Below, in pieces: positions 25,622 through 33,311 of a stretch of DNA of 44,519 nucleotides. Below the pieces are notes generated by a model that saw nothing but the letters and a program-made list of their open reading frames with translations, was not told where the DNA came from and did not search any database. The position numbers and the translations under genes were made by a program. Numbering within the stretch: position 1 is the first letter of the stretch; each line of letters opens with the position of its first letter. The stretch covers positions 1-44,519 of the forward strand of contig NZ_JACRWH010000012.1 of assembly GCF_014306155.1 (NCBI RefSeq), read 5' to 3'. This DNA comes from Holdemanella hominis. GTDB taxonomy: Bacteria; Bacillota_I; Bacilli_A; Erysipelotrichales; Erysipelotrichaceae.

Positions 25622-25778
25622 CCGTTCAAGCTTTAGTATCACAGGGCATATTAATTACATTAAGCCAAGCCTTTGCGACTTAGCCTGCTGACCAACGAGT
25701 TGTGTCTCCACAACTTTGCGGCAGTAATCTTAGGAAATCCAAATCCCTGCGGTAACCTCACCTACCGTATATCTTTAT
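25622..25778 (-). promoter_or_regulatory. M-box (ykoK) magnesium riboswitch
   Basis: The minus strand shows GGTAGGTGAGGTTACC near the start, then ACTGCCGCAAAG, and near the end TACTAAAGCTTGAACG. These correspond to the M-box blocks (UUAGGUGAGGCUCC, GCUGCC, GUGCUAAAGCUCUACG). Position between a promoter and mgtE, and the terminator that follows, support it. The borders are approximate. Confidence 0.75.
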
Positions 25779-25788
25779 GTACGTGAAA

Positions 25789-25817
25789 AGAATAATATAA
25801 ATTAGTAAGTGAGTCAA
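25789..25817 (-). promoter_or_regulatory. promoter of mgtE
   Basis: On the minus strand TTGACT (25817-25812), 17 bases, TATTCT (25794-25789). Transcription would begin near 25782, just before the M-box. Confidence 0.6.
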
Positions 25818-25845
25818 CCTTAACAGTATAAAAACTATGTTAAAT

Positions 25846-26744
25846 TTAAATAATATGAAAACTATCCTTATTTTTAAGAATTTCTGGTGTCTTTCTAAGA
25901 ATGAAATCTAGAAATGTCTTACTTGCATAAGATAAAGTATCGTAATTATTATAGGCGAATCCAACATGACGAAATAGATTTTCTTGTATTGGAATCAAAC
26001 ACAAATCATCATAGTCGCTCAAAGCGTTTTGATAAAGTATAGAAATACCTAAATTCTGTCGTATCATAGCTAAAATAGTAAATTCATCATATACTTTGTG
26101 TTTAATCTGTACATGTAATCCTAGATTTTGGAATGTTTTTATTGGCAAAGAATATTCTCCCTCATCTAATTGAATGAAAGGGTACTTTGCGATTTGTTTC
26201 ATGCTTAATACTTCATAATTAGCTAACACATGACTTTGTGGCACCAACGCAAACATTTCATCATAATACAATTCTTGATATTGAACTCGCTGGATGGCAT
26301 CAATACAAGTGAATCCTAAATCAAGACTTCCTTCTAATAATTGTTGTTCAATATTTGTGTATTCACTTTGATACAGTTCAAATTGTATGTTTGGATACAT
26401 TTCAATGAATTTTTCCATTAATGAAGGCAAAAGATGTCGAGATACACTTGTGAATGTACCAATTCTTAATGTGACTTGGTCCACCCCTTTCATTTCCTGC
26501 TTTTTAGTACGAAGATTATCAAGGCTTGCCTGAACAGATTTTAAATAGGGAATATATGCATGTCCATCTTTACTAAGAATGACACCACGTTTTTGTCGAA
26601 TGAATAAAGTGGTTTCTAATTCTTCTTCTAAAGATTTTATTGTTTGAGAAACTGCACTTTGTGAAAAGCCAAGATCTTTAGCAACTTGACTAATTGTTTT
26701 TGTTTCTAATACTTTGAAAAAATATCATATTTTGTTAGATTCAT
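25846..26744 (-). pseudogene. LysR family regulator, frameshifted at codon 9
   Basis: The gene is divergent from azlC and is probably its regulator. The N-terminal helix-turn-helix is clear (ISQVAKDLGFSQSAVSQTIK), followed by ETTLFIRQKRGV and a normal effector domain. But the ATG at 26744 reads MNLTKYDIFSKY-stop, while the rest of the protein lies in another frame. Restoring one base in the T6 tract (A6 on the plus strand, 26717-26722) gives the continuous MNLTKYDIFFKVLETKT. No usable start exists for the downstream frame before an internal ATG at 26493, which would lack the DNA-binding domain. It could be a true loss, slippage, or a sequencing error in the homopolymer. Confidence 0.85.
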
Positions 26745-26784
26745 ATCTATCACATTTTCTTATGGAAGTATTATAAATATTTGA

Positions 26785-26813
26785 TTTACAAATAACAATT
26801 CGATTCTTATAAT
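26785..26813 (+). promoter_or_regulatory. promoter of azlCD
   Basis: TTTACA (26785-26790), 17 bases, TATAAT (26808-26813). The promoter is intact although the gene behind it is broken. An ATAAATATTT stretch just upstream could be a LysR site. Confidence 0.6.
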
Positions 26814-26836
26814 GCATAGAAATAAGGAGTGAGATT

Positions 26837-27520
26837 ATGGAGTTTAAAAAAGGAATCAAAGATAGTATTCCGGTAGGAATGGGATACTTTGCGGTTTCCT
26901 TCTCATTAGGAATCATCGCAAAAAATGTAGGCTTATCACCAATACAAGGTTTTTTGACTAGCCTATTCATAATTGCATCGGCAGGAGAATATGCTGTCTT
27001 TTTAATGATTAGTACACATGGTACTTTCATTCAGATGGTTATCATGACTTTAGTCAGTAATGCTCGCTATTTCTTAATGAGCTTTGCGCTCAGTCAATAA
27101 ATCGAAGAAAAAACGAATCTGCTTCATAGGATGTGTATTGGTTTTGATTTAACAGATGAATTATTTGGCTTGGCAATCAATCACGAAGGGAAAGTGAATC
27201 ATAAATATATATGGTACATATTTGGTGGCACTTCCATGTTGGGCACTAGGAACTGCATCGGGAATAGTTGCTGGTAATAGTCTTCCTACAAAAATTGTAG
27301 CGAGTTTAAGTGTTGCGTTATATGGTATTTTTTTGGCTATTAGTATTCCTCAGGCAAAAAAGATCGTATGATTGGACTACTCATTATTATAAGTTTCTTA
27401 TTGAGTTACATTTGTAAGGATGTGACAATCTCAGGTGGAACAAGAACCACTTTATTAATAATCATAATTTCAATGGCAGCGGCCATTATAAAACCTAGAA
27501 AGAAGGAAGAAAATGTCTAA
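26837..27520 (+). pseudogene. azlC: AzlC-type branched-chain amino acid exporter subunit, broken
   Basis: AzlC is the large membrane subunit of the AzlCD exporter. The reading MEFKKGIKDSIPVGMGYFAV to the SNARYFLMSFALSQ segment is typical, but a TAA at codon 88 (27098-27100) ends it. The same frame goes on with HRMCIGFDLTDELFGLAI. The protein then continues in the +1 frame from about 27216 (VALPCWALGTASGIVAGN) and returns to the first frame near 27355, in an A6 tract, for the last helices. The final stop overlaps azlD by eight bases, so the original gene of 228 codons can be traced. One nonsense change and two shifts mark it as decayed. Confidence 0.9.
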
Positions 27521-27815
27521 TCTAATGATGTATGTAGCTACAATGACGGTTGTCACATATTTGATTCGTGTCTTGCCGTTAACACTTTTTAATAAACCCA
27601 TTACCAATATATATGTTCAGTCATTTCTATATTATATTCCTTATGTGACTTTGGCTGTGATGACCTTTCCTACTATATTATATGAAACTAATTCTCAGTT
27701 AGCAGGATTTGCAGCGCTAATAGTTGGAATTATGTTGGCTTGGAAAGATAACGGCTTATTTCAAGTATCCATTGCATGTTGTTTAGTCGTTTTAACAATG
27801 GAATATATAATATGA
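27513..27815 (+). CDS. azlD: AzlD-type branched-chain amino acid transport subunit
   Basis: This is a 100-residue membrane protein with about three or four helices, the small partner of AzlC in exporting branched-chain amino acids. Family features are TYLIRVLPLTLF near the N-terminus and YYIPYVTLAVMTFP in the middle. The ribosome site GAAGGAAG lies in the azlC remnant. It is intact, but its partner gene is broken and the neighbouring LysR gene is frameshifted, so it is probably not functional as an exporter. Confidence 0.85.
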   Translation: MSNLMMYVATMTVVTYLIRVLPLTLFNKPITNIYVQSFLYYIPYVTLAVMTFPTILYETNSQLAGFAALIVGIMLAWKDNGLFQVSIACCLVVLTMEYII

Positions 27816-27816
27816 A

Positions 27817-27847
27817 AATAATGTCACAAAAGTGACATTATTTTTTT
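27817..27847. terminator. bidirectional terminator between azlD and the methyltransferase gene
   Basis: AATAATGTCAC (27817-27827) and GTGACATTATT (27832-27842) form a perfect 11-bp stem around AAAA. A T-run follows on the plus strand, and T-rich sequence follows on the minus strand. Confidence 0.85.
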
Positions 27848-28602
27848 AGTATATCTATTGTATGTGAACTTGCACCAATTAGCTCTTGTCTTTCACATGT
27901 GGCAAGATGATATTTGATGAACAATTCAAATGTTTCATCATCCATCTTGTTTAAGATAGGACGCATATAATCGCTTGGACCATCAGCGGCAATAATTTGG
28001 ATTCGTTCTAAACCTATCTCTTTATTTAATTGATTGATTGTATCTAGACGAATGTAACTATATAAATCATCTATATTTGTCTGCGTTTGAAATGTTTCAT
28101 CGAGTTTTTTTGCTGCTAATGATTCTTTGATGTGTCCATCTCGAAAGCCGTGGACTAAGACGCTATATTCATTCATAACGTAAGCTACAAAAATAATTCC
28201 ATCTTTTTTTGTAACGCGTTTAGCTTCGGATAATGCTTTTAATTTATCTTCATAACTAAATAAGTGGTACATAGGTCCAAATAATAGGGTGATGTCAAAA
28301 GTGTTATCTTGATATCTTGATAAATCTAAAGCGGTTCCTTGATAGGCTTTCACATTGCTTTTTTTAGCTTTTAAAACACCAAGATTATATTTAACAAGTT
28401 CAATCGCATCGACTTGATATCCTTCATTACTTAAGGCAACGCTATACCTGCCGGTTCCGGCTCCAATATCCAATATGCGATCTTCAGACTTTAAATATTT
28501 ATGGATGTATTTCATGCTTGTTGTATATTCTACTTGACCGTGTCTTGATAGTAATCTTTTGTCTTCACAAAATTTACCGTAATAATTTTCTAATTTACTC
28601 AT
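27838..28602 (-). CDS. class I SAM-dependent methyltransferase
   Basis: This is a 254-residue cytoplasmic protein with the SAM-binding motif I ILDIGAGTGRYS near residue 43, an acidic residue at the end of strand 2 (DAIEL) and motif LLFGPMYHL near 105. The substrate cannot be read; small-molecule methyltransferases of this kind are common. It is monocistronic. The start has TTGAGGAA upstream. Its 3' end overlaps the shared terminator with azlD. Confidence 0.85.
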   Translation of the reverse strand: MSKLENYYGKFCEDKRLLSRHGQVEYTTSMKYIHKYLKSEDRILDIGAGTGRYSVALSNEGYQVDAIELVKYNLGVLKAKKSNVKAYQGTALDLSRYQDNTFDITLLFGPMYHLFSYEDKLKALSEAKRVTKKDGIIFVAYVMNEYSVLVHGFRDGHIKESLAAKKLDETFQTQTNIDDLYSYIRLDTINQLNKEIGLERIQIIAADGPSDYMRPILNKMDDETFELFIKYHLATCERQELIGASSHTIDILKK

Positions 28603-28739
28603 GCATTATTTCCTCAACTTCTTTTATATAATAAGGTATATGTTTGGATTTTTGCAACGTTTCATGTATGATTATTTGTGGATAAAAACATGTGTTTTAT
28701 GAATGTAGAAATAGATAATAAATAATTTGGAGGTCAACT

Positions 28740-29879
28740 ATGGAAAAAGAATTTAAGGCGATATATGGACAGGCAATGTCGATTGTGACACATAAGCCTA
28801 GTCAATACGCAAAGAATATCACATTGCGTTATCCTATGAAATCGACATTCAAAGGGGATAAGATACGTATTTGTTTAGATAACTTTACAGGAAAAGAAGG
28901 CGTGGTCTTTGATTCAATCACAATTGGACGAGTTATTAGTGGACGTGATTTAGATTCAACATCCATTGTGGATATTACTTTTAATGGTTCAAAAGGACTT
29001 CATCTTGATGTGGGAGAACAATGTTACAGCGATCCATTGGATTTTAAAGTGCATGAACAAGAAACAATCGCAATTAGTTTCTATTTAAAAGAATTCACCC
29101 ACTTACGTTGTGGCGTATATACACAAGGACCATTAAGTTCGGGTTATTTTGGAGAAGGTGATTTCTCTCATGCAGGTATTATGGATCATGCTTCAAGCAT
29201 GAAGACCCCATGGGTGTTTTTCTTAAGCGAAGTGGCTGTTTTGACAGAACCGGAATATAAAGTTATTACTTGTTATGGTGATTCTATTACTTCGCAGGAT
29301 TGGCCTGATTATTTACAGAAGTTAATGTGGGAAAATAATAAAAAAGTGTCTGTAGTTCGAAAAGCCGTTAGTGGTACACGTATTTTAAGACAATATTCTT
29401 GTGTACAGTATGAAGCATATGGGTTAAAAGGAGATTATCGATTTGGTCACGAGATGCATGTGGCTGGAAGTGATACTTTAATTATTCTGCAAGGAATAAA
29501 TGATATTATTCATCCAGTCGGTGTTGAAAAGAATGAATTTAGACCATGGCAAGATCTTCCGTCAAGTCAGGAATTGATTGAGGGTTTAAGAAAATATGTA
29601 AAGCACGCGAAATCATTAGGAATGAAAGTCTATATTGGGACGTTGATTCCGATTGAAGGTTGGCGTACTTATGCATATTTTAGAGAGAACTTGCGTAATG
29701 AAGTCAATGAATGGATTCGTACAACGGATGAAATTGATGGCGTGATTGATTTTGATAAAGATATTTGCGATGGACATAAAATGCAAGATGCATTTGATAG
29801 TGGAGATCACTTACATCCAAGTGATGAGGGATATGTGCAAATGGCAAAAACTGCATACAATAAGATGTCCATGGAGTAA
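28740..29879 (+). CDS. SGNH/GDSL family hydrolase with N-terminal beta domain
   Basis: Residues 1 to about 170 form a beta-rich accessory domain, followed by an SGNH esterase domain. Catalytic features are Ser182 in YGDSIT, Asn254 in GIND, and Asp356/His359 in DHLHPS. There is no signal peptide, so it acts in the cytoplasm. Such enzymes remove acetyl or acyl groups from sugars or lipids; the substrate here is unknown. It has an excellent TTGGAGGTC ribosome site and is followed by a hairpin over its stop codon. A Gfo/Idh/MocA dehydrogenase downstream fits sugar metabolism. Confidence 0.85.
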   Translation: MEKEFKAIYGQAMSIVTHKPSQYAKNITLRYPMKSTFKGDKIRICLDNFTGKEGVVFDSITIGRVISGRDLDSTSIVDITFNGSKGLHLDVGEQCYSDPLDFKVHEQETIAISFYLKEFTHLRCGVYTQGPLSSGYFGEGDFSHAGIMDHASSMKTPWVFFLSEVAVLTEPEYKVITCYGDSITSQDWPDYLQKLMWENNKKVSVVRKAVSGTRILRQYSCVQYEAYGLKGDYRFGHEMHVAGSDTLIILQGINDIIHPVGVEKNEFRPWQDLPSSQELIEGLRKYVKHAKSLGMKVYIGTLIPIEGWRTYAYFRENLRNEVNEWIRTTDEIDGVIDFDKDICDGHKMQDAFDSGDHLHPSDEGYVQMAKTAYNKMSME

Positions 29880-29895
29880 TTCCATGGACGTTTGT
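29867..29895 (+). terminator. hairpin at the end of the hydrolase gene
   Basis: GTCCATGGA (29867-29875) and TCCATGGAC (29881-29889) form a perfect stem over the TAA stop. The following GTTTGTC is only weakly T-rich, so termination may be partial. Confidence 0.55.
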
Positions 29896-29952
29896 CATAT
29901 ATGAAAGAAATAGGCAGAAAGAGATAAGTATAGTGAGTAAATGAGGTAACTG

Positions 29953-29975
29953 CTTATTTCTATATATAGAATAAG
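29953..29975. repeat. inverted repeat upstream of the oxidoreductase gene
   Basis: TTCTATATATAGAA (29958-29971) is a perfect palindrome extended by CTTAT and ATAAG on its two sides with one extra base. It lies about 40 bases before the start and could be an operator. Confidence 0.4.
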
Positions 29976-30015
29976 GAGAAGAGCTTAAAGTAATCTTAAA
30001 AAGAAGGTGAATAGA

Positions 30016-30903
30016 ATGGTACAAATTGGAGTTTATGGCTTAGGTGGTATTAGCCGTCGCGTAATACAAGGTGTTTTGTTTTCACGTAATGCGAATCTAT
30101 ATGCAGTATGTTCTTCTAGTATAGAAAAAGCGGATGCTTTTAAAGAGGAGTATGGGGCAAAAAAAGCTTACGATAACTATGAGAAGATGTTGCAGGATAC
30201 AAATATAGATATGATATATATTTGTACGCCAAATTATTTGCATGCCAAACATATTCAGCTGGCATTGGCAAATCATAAACATGTAGTTTGCGAAAAACCA
30301 ATGTGTGTATCTAGTGAAGAATTACATGCATGCTTTGATTATGCACACCAACAAAACTGCTTTTTAATGGAAGCCCATAAAACGGTTTTCACACCATTAA
30401 ATCAAAAATTATTTGAAATGATTTCAAATGAAGAAATTGGTGAAATAAAATCAATGGATGCTCAATATGCAACAAAACTGACAGAAACAATTTCAGACTG
30501 GCATTTTAACCAGCCAGGATCTGGATGTATGTTTGATATTGGGGTTTACCCTATTTGTTATGCAAATAGAATGGCGAATAGCTCAATATTGAAAGTATCT
30601 CGATTTCAGGATGAAGCTTTGATTGAATATGAAAATGGGTGCGTGGCACATATCGCAACAAGTTGGGATGTGGATATGGAAAATACAGCTCATATATATG
30701 GTACAAAGGGTAGCGTTACTTGTAAGAATTTTTGGAAGAATACAGAACTTGTAATGAATGATAAAAAGATTGTGGTAGAACAGAAATCGGATTTTACTGG
30801 TGAAATCGAACATGCATGTACTTGTATAGAGAGTGGTTTGATTGAAAGTCCTATTATGTCAAGAAATGCAAGCTTAGAAATTCTTAAGGTCATTGGGGTA
30901 TGA
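30016..30903 (+). CDS. Gfo/Idh/MocA family oxidoreductase
   Basis: This is an NAD(P)-dependent dehydrogenase acting on sugars or similar polyols. The Rossmann motif is GVYGLGGIS near the N-terminus; then come ICTPNYLH and the catalytic CEKPMC region near 95. The segment GSGCMFDIGVYPICYA near 170-185 carries the second active-site part. The frame opens with GTG at 30007, but AAGGTGA sits there as the ribosome site and the ATG at 30016 (MVQIGVYG) is the better start, giving 295 residues. Its TGA overlaps the ATG of the next gene (ATGA), so a lysozyme is translated right behind it. Confidence 0.9.
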   Translation: MVQIGVYGLGGISRRVIQGVLFSRNANLYAVCSSSIEKADAFKEEYGAKKAYDNYEKMLQDTNIDMIYICTPNYLHAKHIQLALANHKHVVCEKPMCVSSEELHACFDYAHQQNCFLMEAHKTVFTPLNQKLFEMISNEEIGEIKSMDAQYATKLTETISDWHFNQPGSGCMFDIGVYPICYANRMANSSILKVSRFQDEALIEYENGCVAHIATSWDVDMENTAHIYGTKGSVTCKNFWKNTELVMNDKKIVVEQKSDFTGEIEHACTCIESGLIESPIMSRNASLEILKVIGV

Positions 30904-31694
30904 GAAGAAAAGTTAAATTAAGTAGAATTTTAATTCTTATATTGATTCCTATTTTAATTGTGAGTGGTAGTGTTTATGTGATTTACATGTTGTTTACACA
31001 AGAAGAATCGGTAATAGAAGAAAAGAGCTATTATGATTTAAATTTATTTTCTTTGGAAAATGGATTAATGACATATAAAGATTCTTCGTATAAGGTATCC
31101 ACTGGAATTGATGTATCAAGCCATAATGGAGCTGTTGACTGGGCAGCAGTAAAGACGGATGGAATTGAGTTTGCGATGTTAAGGATAGGTTATCGTGGTG
31201 CCCAAGAGGGAATCTTACATGAAGATGAATATTTTAATACAAATATTCAACAAGCTATTCAGAATCATCTTAAGGTAGGTGCTTATTTTTTCTCGAGTGC
31301 AATTTCGGCTGAAGAGATTGATGAAGAAGTAGATTTAGTGTTGAATAAAATTAAGGGATATAAGATTCAAATGCCGGTTGTTTATGATATGGAAGAATTT
31401 GATCAGGGTGGAAGAATTGATGATTTGTCTCTAGAACAAAGAACGAAGCTGGCCCTACGGTTTTGTAAAAAGATCAAAGAAGCTGGATATCAACCAATGA
31501 TATATGGAAATATGACTTGGTTATATCAAAATTATGATTTTGAAAGAATATCAAAATATCCGATTTGGCTAGCGAGTTATACAACAAGTTGCCCGATGGA
31601 GGATAAATTTGATATATGGCAATATTCAAATAAAGGTCAAGTGAATGGAATAGAAGGAGATGTAGATATGAATATATATCTACAAAAGAAATGA
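30900..31694 (+). CDS. membrane-anchored GH25 lysozyme
   Basis: This is a muramidase of glycoside hydrolase family 25, cutting the MurNAc-GlcNAc bond of peptidoglycan. A basic start followed by one membrane helix (about 8-32) anchors it with the catalytic domain outside; no signal-peptidase site is obvious. Catalytic residues are Asp71 in TGIDVSSHNG and Asp163/Glu165 in VVYDMEEF, with IWQYSNKG near the end. The 264 residues contain no wall-binding repeats, so it is a housekeeping-type or remodelling enzyme rather than a phage endolysin. It overlaps the upstream oxidoreductase by four bases. Confidence 0.9.
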   Translation: MRRKVKLSRILILILIPILIVSGSVYVIYMLFTQEESVIEEKSYYDLNLFSLENGLMTYKDSSYKVSTGIDVSSHNGAVDWAAVKTDGIEFAMLRIGYRGAQEGILHEDEYFNTNIQQAIQNHLKVGAYFFSSAISAEEIDEEVDLVLNKIKGYKIQMPVVYDMEEFDQGGRIDDLSLEQRTKLALRFCKKIKEAGYQPMIYGNMTWLYQNYDFERISKYPIWLASYTTSCPMEDKFDIWQYSNKGQVNGIEGDVDMNIYLQKK

Positions 31695-31695
31695 T

Positions 31696-32109
31696 ATGAT
31701 AGATTTTGAGAAATTCGAAAAGTAATGCGATGAAATTTGCAAAATTAACACAAAGTATATTGAAGGATTTGTAGATGTACTTTCAAAAAAGGGATTTGTT
31801 GATAAAACAATAAAGCGTCATTATGGAAATGTAGATTTTTATTTAAACGATTTTTTGTTGAGAGAAGATGCTTTAACTATGGAAAATGGTTGTAAGGATG
31901 AATACTTACGTGATTTCTTTGGATACTTTTTCATACGTAAGTGTATGTGGATCACACAGGATACAGTTAAGTCAATAATCGCAAGTCTTAAAAAGTTTTA
32001 TCGATTATCAAAAGAAGATTATGAAGAATTCACGGATACAATTCGTGTTAATAAGGAATATTGGATAGATTGTTGCAGTGAATATAATGATGGAATAAGT
32101 GAATGGTGA
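31696..32109 (+). pseudogene. unrecognised small protein, interrupted by TAA at codon 10
   Basis: The frame starts at ATG 31696 as MIDFEKFEK, meets TAA (31723-31725), and then runs open for a further 127 codons to 32109. The continuation, with INTKYIEGFVDVLSKKGFVD and YLRDFFGYFFIRKCMW, looks like a real all-helical protein, and only one base change is needed to restore it. Translation might restart at the ATG at 31855, giving 84 residues. It begins two bases after the lysozyme stop. I do not recognise the family; the helical pattern is loosely like the core-binding domain of tyrosine recombinases, but that is weak. Confidence 0.55.
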
Positions 32110-32114
32110 TTAAA

Positions 32115-32978
32115 ATGGAAATAAATGATGGATATATGCCGTTTAAGGGCTTTAAAACATACTATCGTATTGTGGATGGAGGAGATAAGACTCCATTGAT
32201 TTGTTTACATGGAGGACCAGGGTCAACTCATAATTATTTTGAAGTGTTGGATTGTATTGCCAAGACGGGAAGAAAAGTGATTATGTACGATCAACTTGGC
32301 TGTGGTAAATCATTTGTAGAAGGTCATGATGAATTGTGGAATCAAGATACGTGGATGGAAGAACTTGAAGCGTTGATGGAGTATTTAAATATTGAATCTT
32401 GTCATTTGTTGGGACAATCCTGGGGTGGTATGTTAGCAATTGCCTATGCGATTGAAAAGAAAAGCACGAGATTGAAGTCTTTGATTCTTTCGAGTACATT
32501 ATCTTCAGCGTCACTATGGGCTAAAGAGCAACATCGTATGATTTCATTTATGTCGGATGATGAGCAACGAGCAATTTTAAGTGAAGACTATGAATCTGAT
32601 CAATATCAATTGGCTAATGAGCATTATATGCAGCTTCATTGTGCAGGGCCATTTGATGAAGGTACGCCAGAATGTGTTAAAAGAGAAAAGAAAACTGGGA
32701 CTCGTGCCTATTTAATTGGCTGGGGACCTAATGAATATACGCCGCTTGGAACTTTGAAGGATTTTGAGTATACAAATCGATTGAACGAAATTCAAGTTCC
32801 GGCACTAATAATAAGTGGAACGAATGATTTGTGTACGCCATTAGTTGCCAAAACTATGTATGATGGAATTAAAAATGCAAAATGGCATTTAATGCCAGAA
32901 TGTCGTCATATGTGTTTTGTGGATGATCATGATACATATTGTCACAATTTAGAGGATTGGTTAGCGTCTGTTGATTAA
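32115..32978 (+). CDS. pip: alpha/beta hydrolase, proline iminopeptidase-like
   Basis: This is a serine peptidase of the S33 family, which releases N-terminal proline from peptides. HGGPG (32-36) forms the oxyanion region and GQSWGG (100-105) holds the nucleophile Ser102. Asp238 (in SGTNDLCTP) and His265 (in PECRHM) complete the triad. It is 287 residues long and cytoplasmic. The frame begins at 32103, but GGTGA at the end of the preceding ORF is placed for the ATG at 32115. The start lies six bases after that ORF's stop, so the two are linked. It ends in a hairpin terminator. Confidence 0.87.
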   Translation: MEINDGYMPFKGFKTYYRIVDGGDKTPLICLHGGPGSTHNYFEVLDCIAKTGRKVIMYDQLGCGKSFVEGHDELWNQDTWMEELEALMEYLNIESCHLLGQSWGGMLAIAYAIEKKSTRLKSLILSSTLSSASLWAKEQHRMISFMSDDEQRAILSEDYESDQYQLANEHYMQLHCAGPFDEGTPECVKREKKTGTRAYLIGWGPNEYTPLGTLKDFEYTNRLNEIQVPALIISGTNDLCTPLVAKTMYDGIKNAKWHLMPECRHMCFVDDHDTYCHNLEDWLASVD

Positions 32979-32994
32979 AAACAGATGCTTTTTT
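32963..32994 (+). terminator. terminator of the hydrolase gene
   Basis: AGCGTCTGTT (32963-32972) pairs with AACAGATGCT (32980-32989, one G-U pair), followed by six T. The stop codon (32976-32978) lies in the loop. Confidence 0.85.
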
Positions 32995-33043
32995 ACATGT
33001 TTTGAAAAAATAGGTGTATTTTTATTAATTAAAACAATATTTG

Positions 33044-33065
33044 AGACCCACTGATATCAGTTGTC
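33044..33065 (+). repeat. imperfect copy of the rpsJ leader hairpin core
   Basis: Nineteen of 22 bases equal positions 33228-33249 of the rpsJ leader (shared ends GACCCACTGA and GTTGTCA). It lies before the promoter, in an otherwise AT-rich gap (32995-33167) that shows no ORF. It also contains the perfect palindrome ACTGATATCAGT. Confidence 0.6.
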
Positions 33066-33167
33066 ACAGTTATTTTTTGGAAACAGTTAAAAAAATAAAA
33101 AACAAAACGTTTTAAAACACGATAAATAAGGGATTTAAAAGAATTATTAATTTTTTTAATTTAGGGG

Positions 33168-33196
33168 TTGAATGCATGAAATATATGTGTTAGAAT
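33168..33196 (+). promoter_or_regulatory. promoter of the S10-spc ribosomal protein operon
   Basis: TTGAAT (33168-33173), 17 bases, TAGAAT (33191-33196) preceded by TG. Transcription would start near 33203, leaving a leader of about 110 bases. Confidence 0.7.
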
Positions 33197-33202
33197 ACAG
33201 GA

Positions 33203-33290
33203 GCTTGCGATGAAGTGCGAGGTTGCTGACCCACTGAGAACCGTTGTCATGGGTGTGGCCAGGTAATTCGCATGGAGCATGTTTATCTAG
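33203..33290 (+). promoter_or_regulatory. structured leader of the S10 operon (putative r-protein autoregulation)
   Basis: Nested pairings are visible: TGCGA (33217-33221) with TCGCA (33268-33272), GGTTGC with GTGGCC, and ACCCA with TGGGT around a loop containing GAACCG. GC content is far above that of the surrounding gap. The GCGAGGTTGCTGAC string resembles S10-operon leaders of other Bacillota as I remember them. The binding r-protein (L4 is usual) is inference. Confidence 0.55.
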
Positions 33291-33311
33291 AATAAACGAA
33301 AGGAGTTAAAC

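Noticed and set aside
25502..25845. THF, SAM or manganese riboswitch in the mgtE leader
   Set aside because: The conserved blocks and the mgtE context fit the M-box; the THF block CGTTAAGTGT and the manganese-type blocks are absent.
30900..31694. Phage endolysin and a prophage remnant
   Set aside because: The GH25 protein is membrane anchored, lacks wall-binding repeats, and no holin or other phage gene is near.
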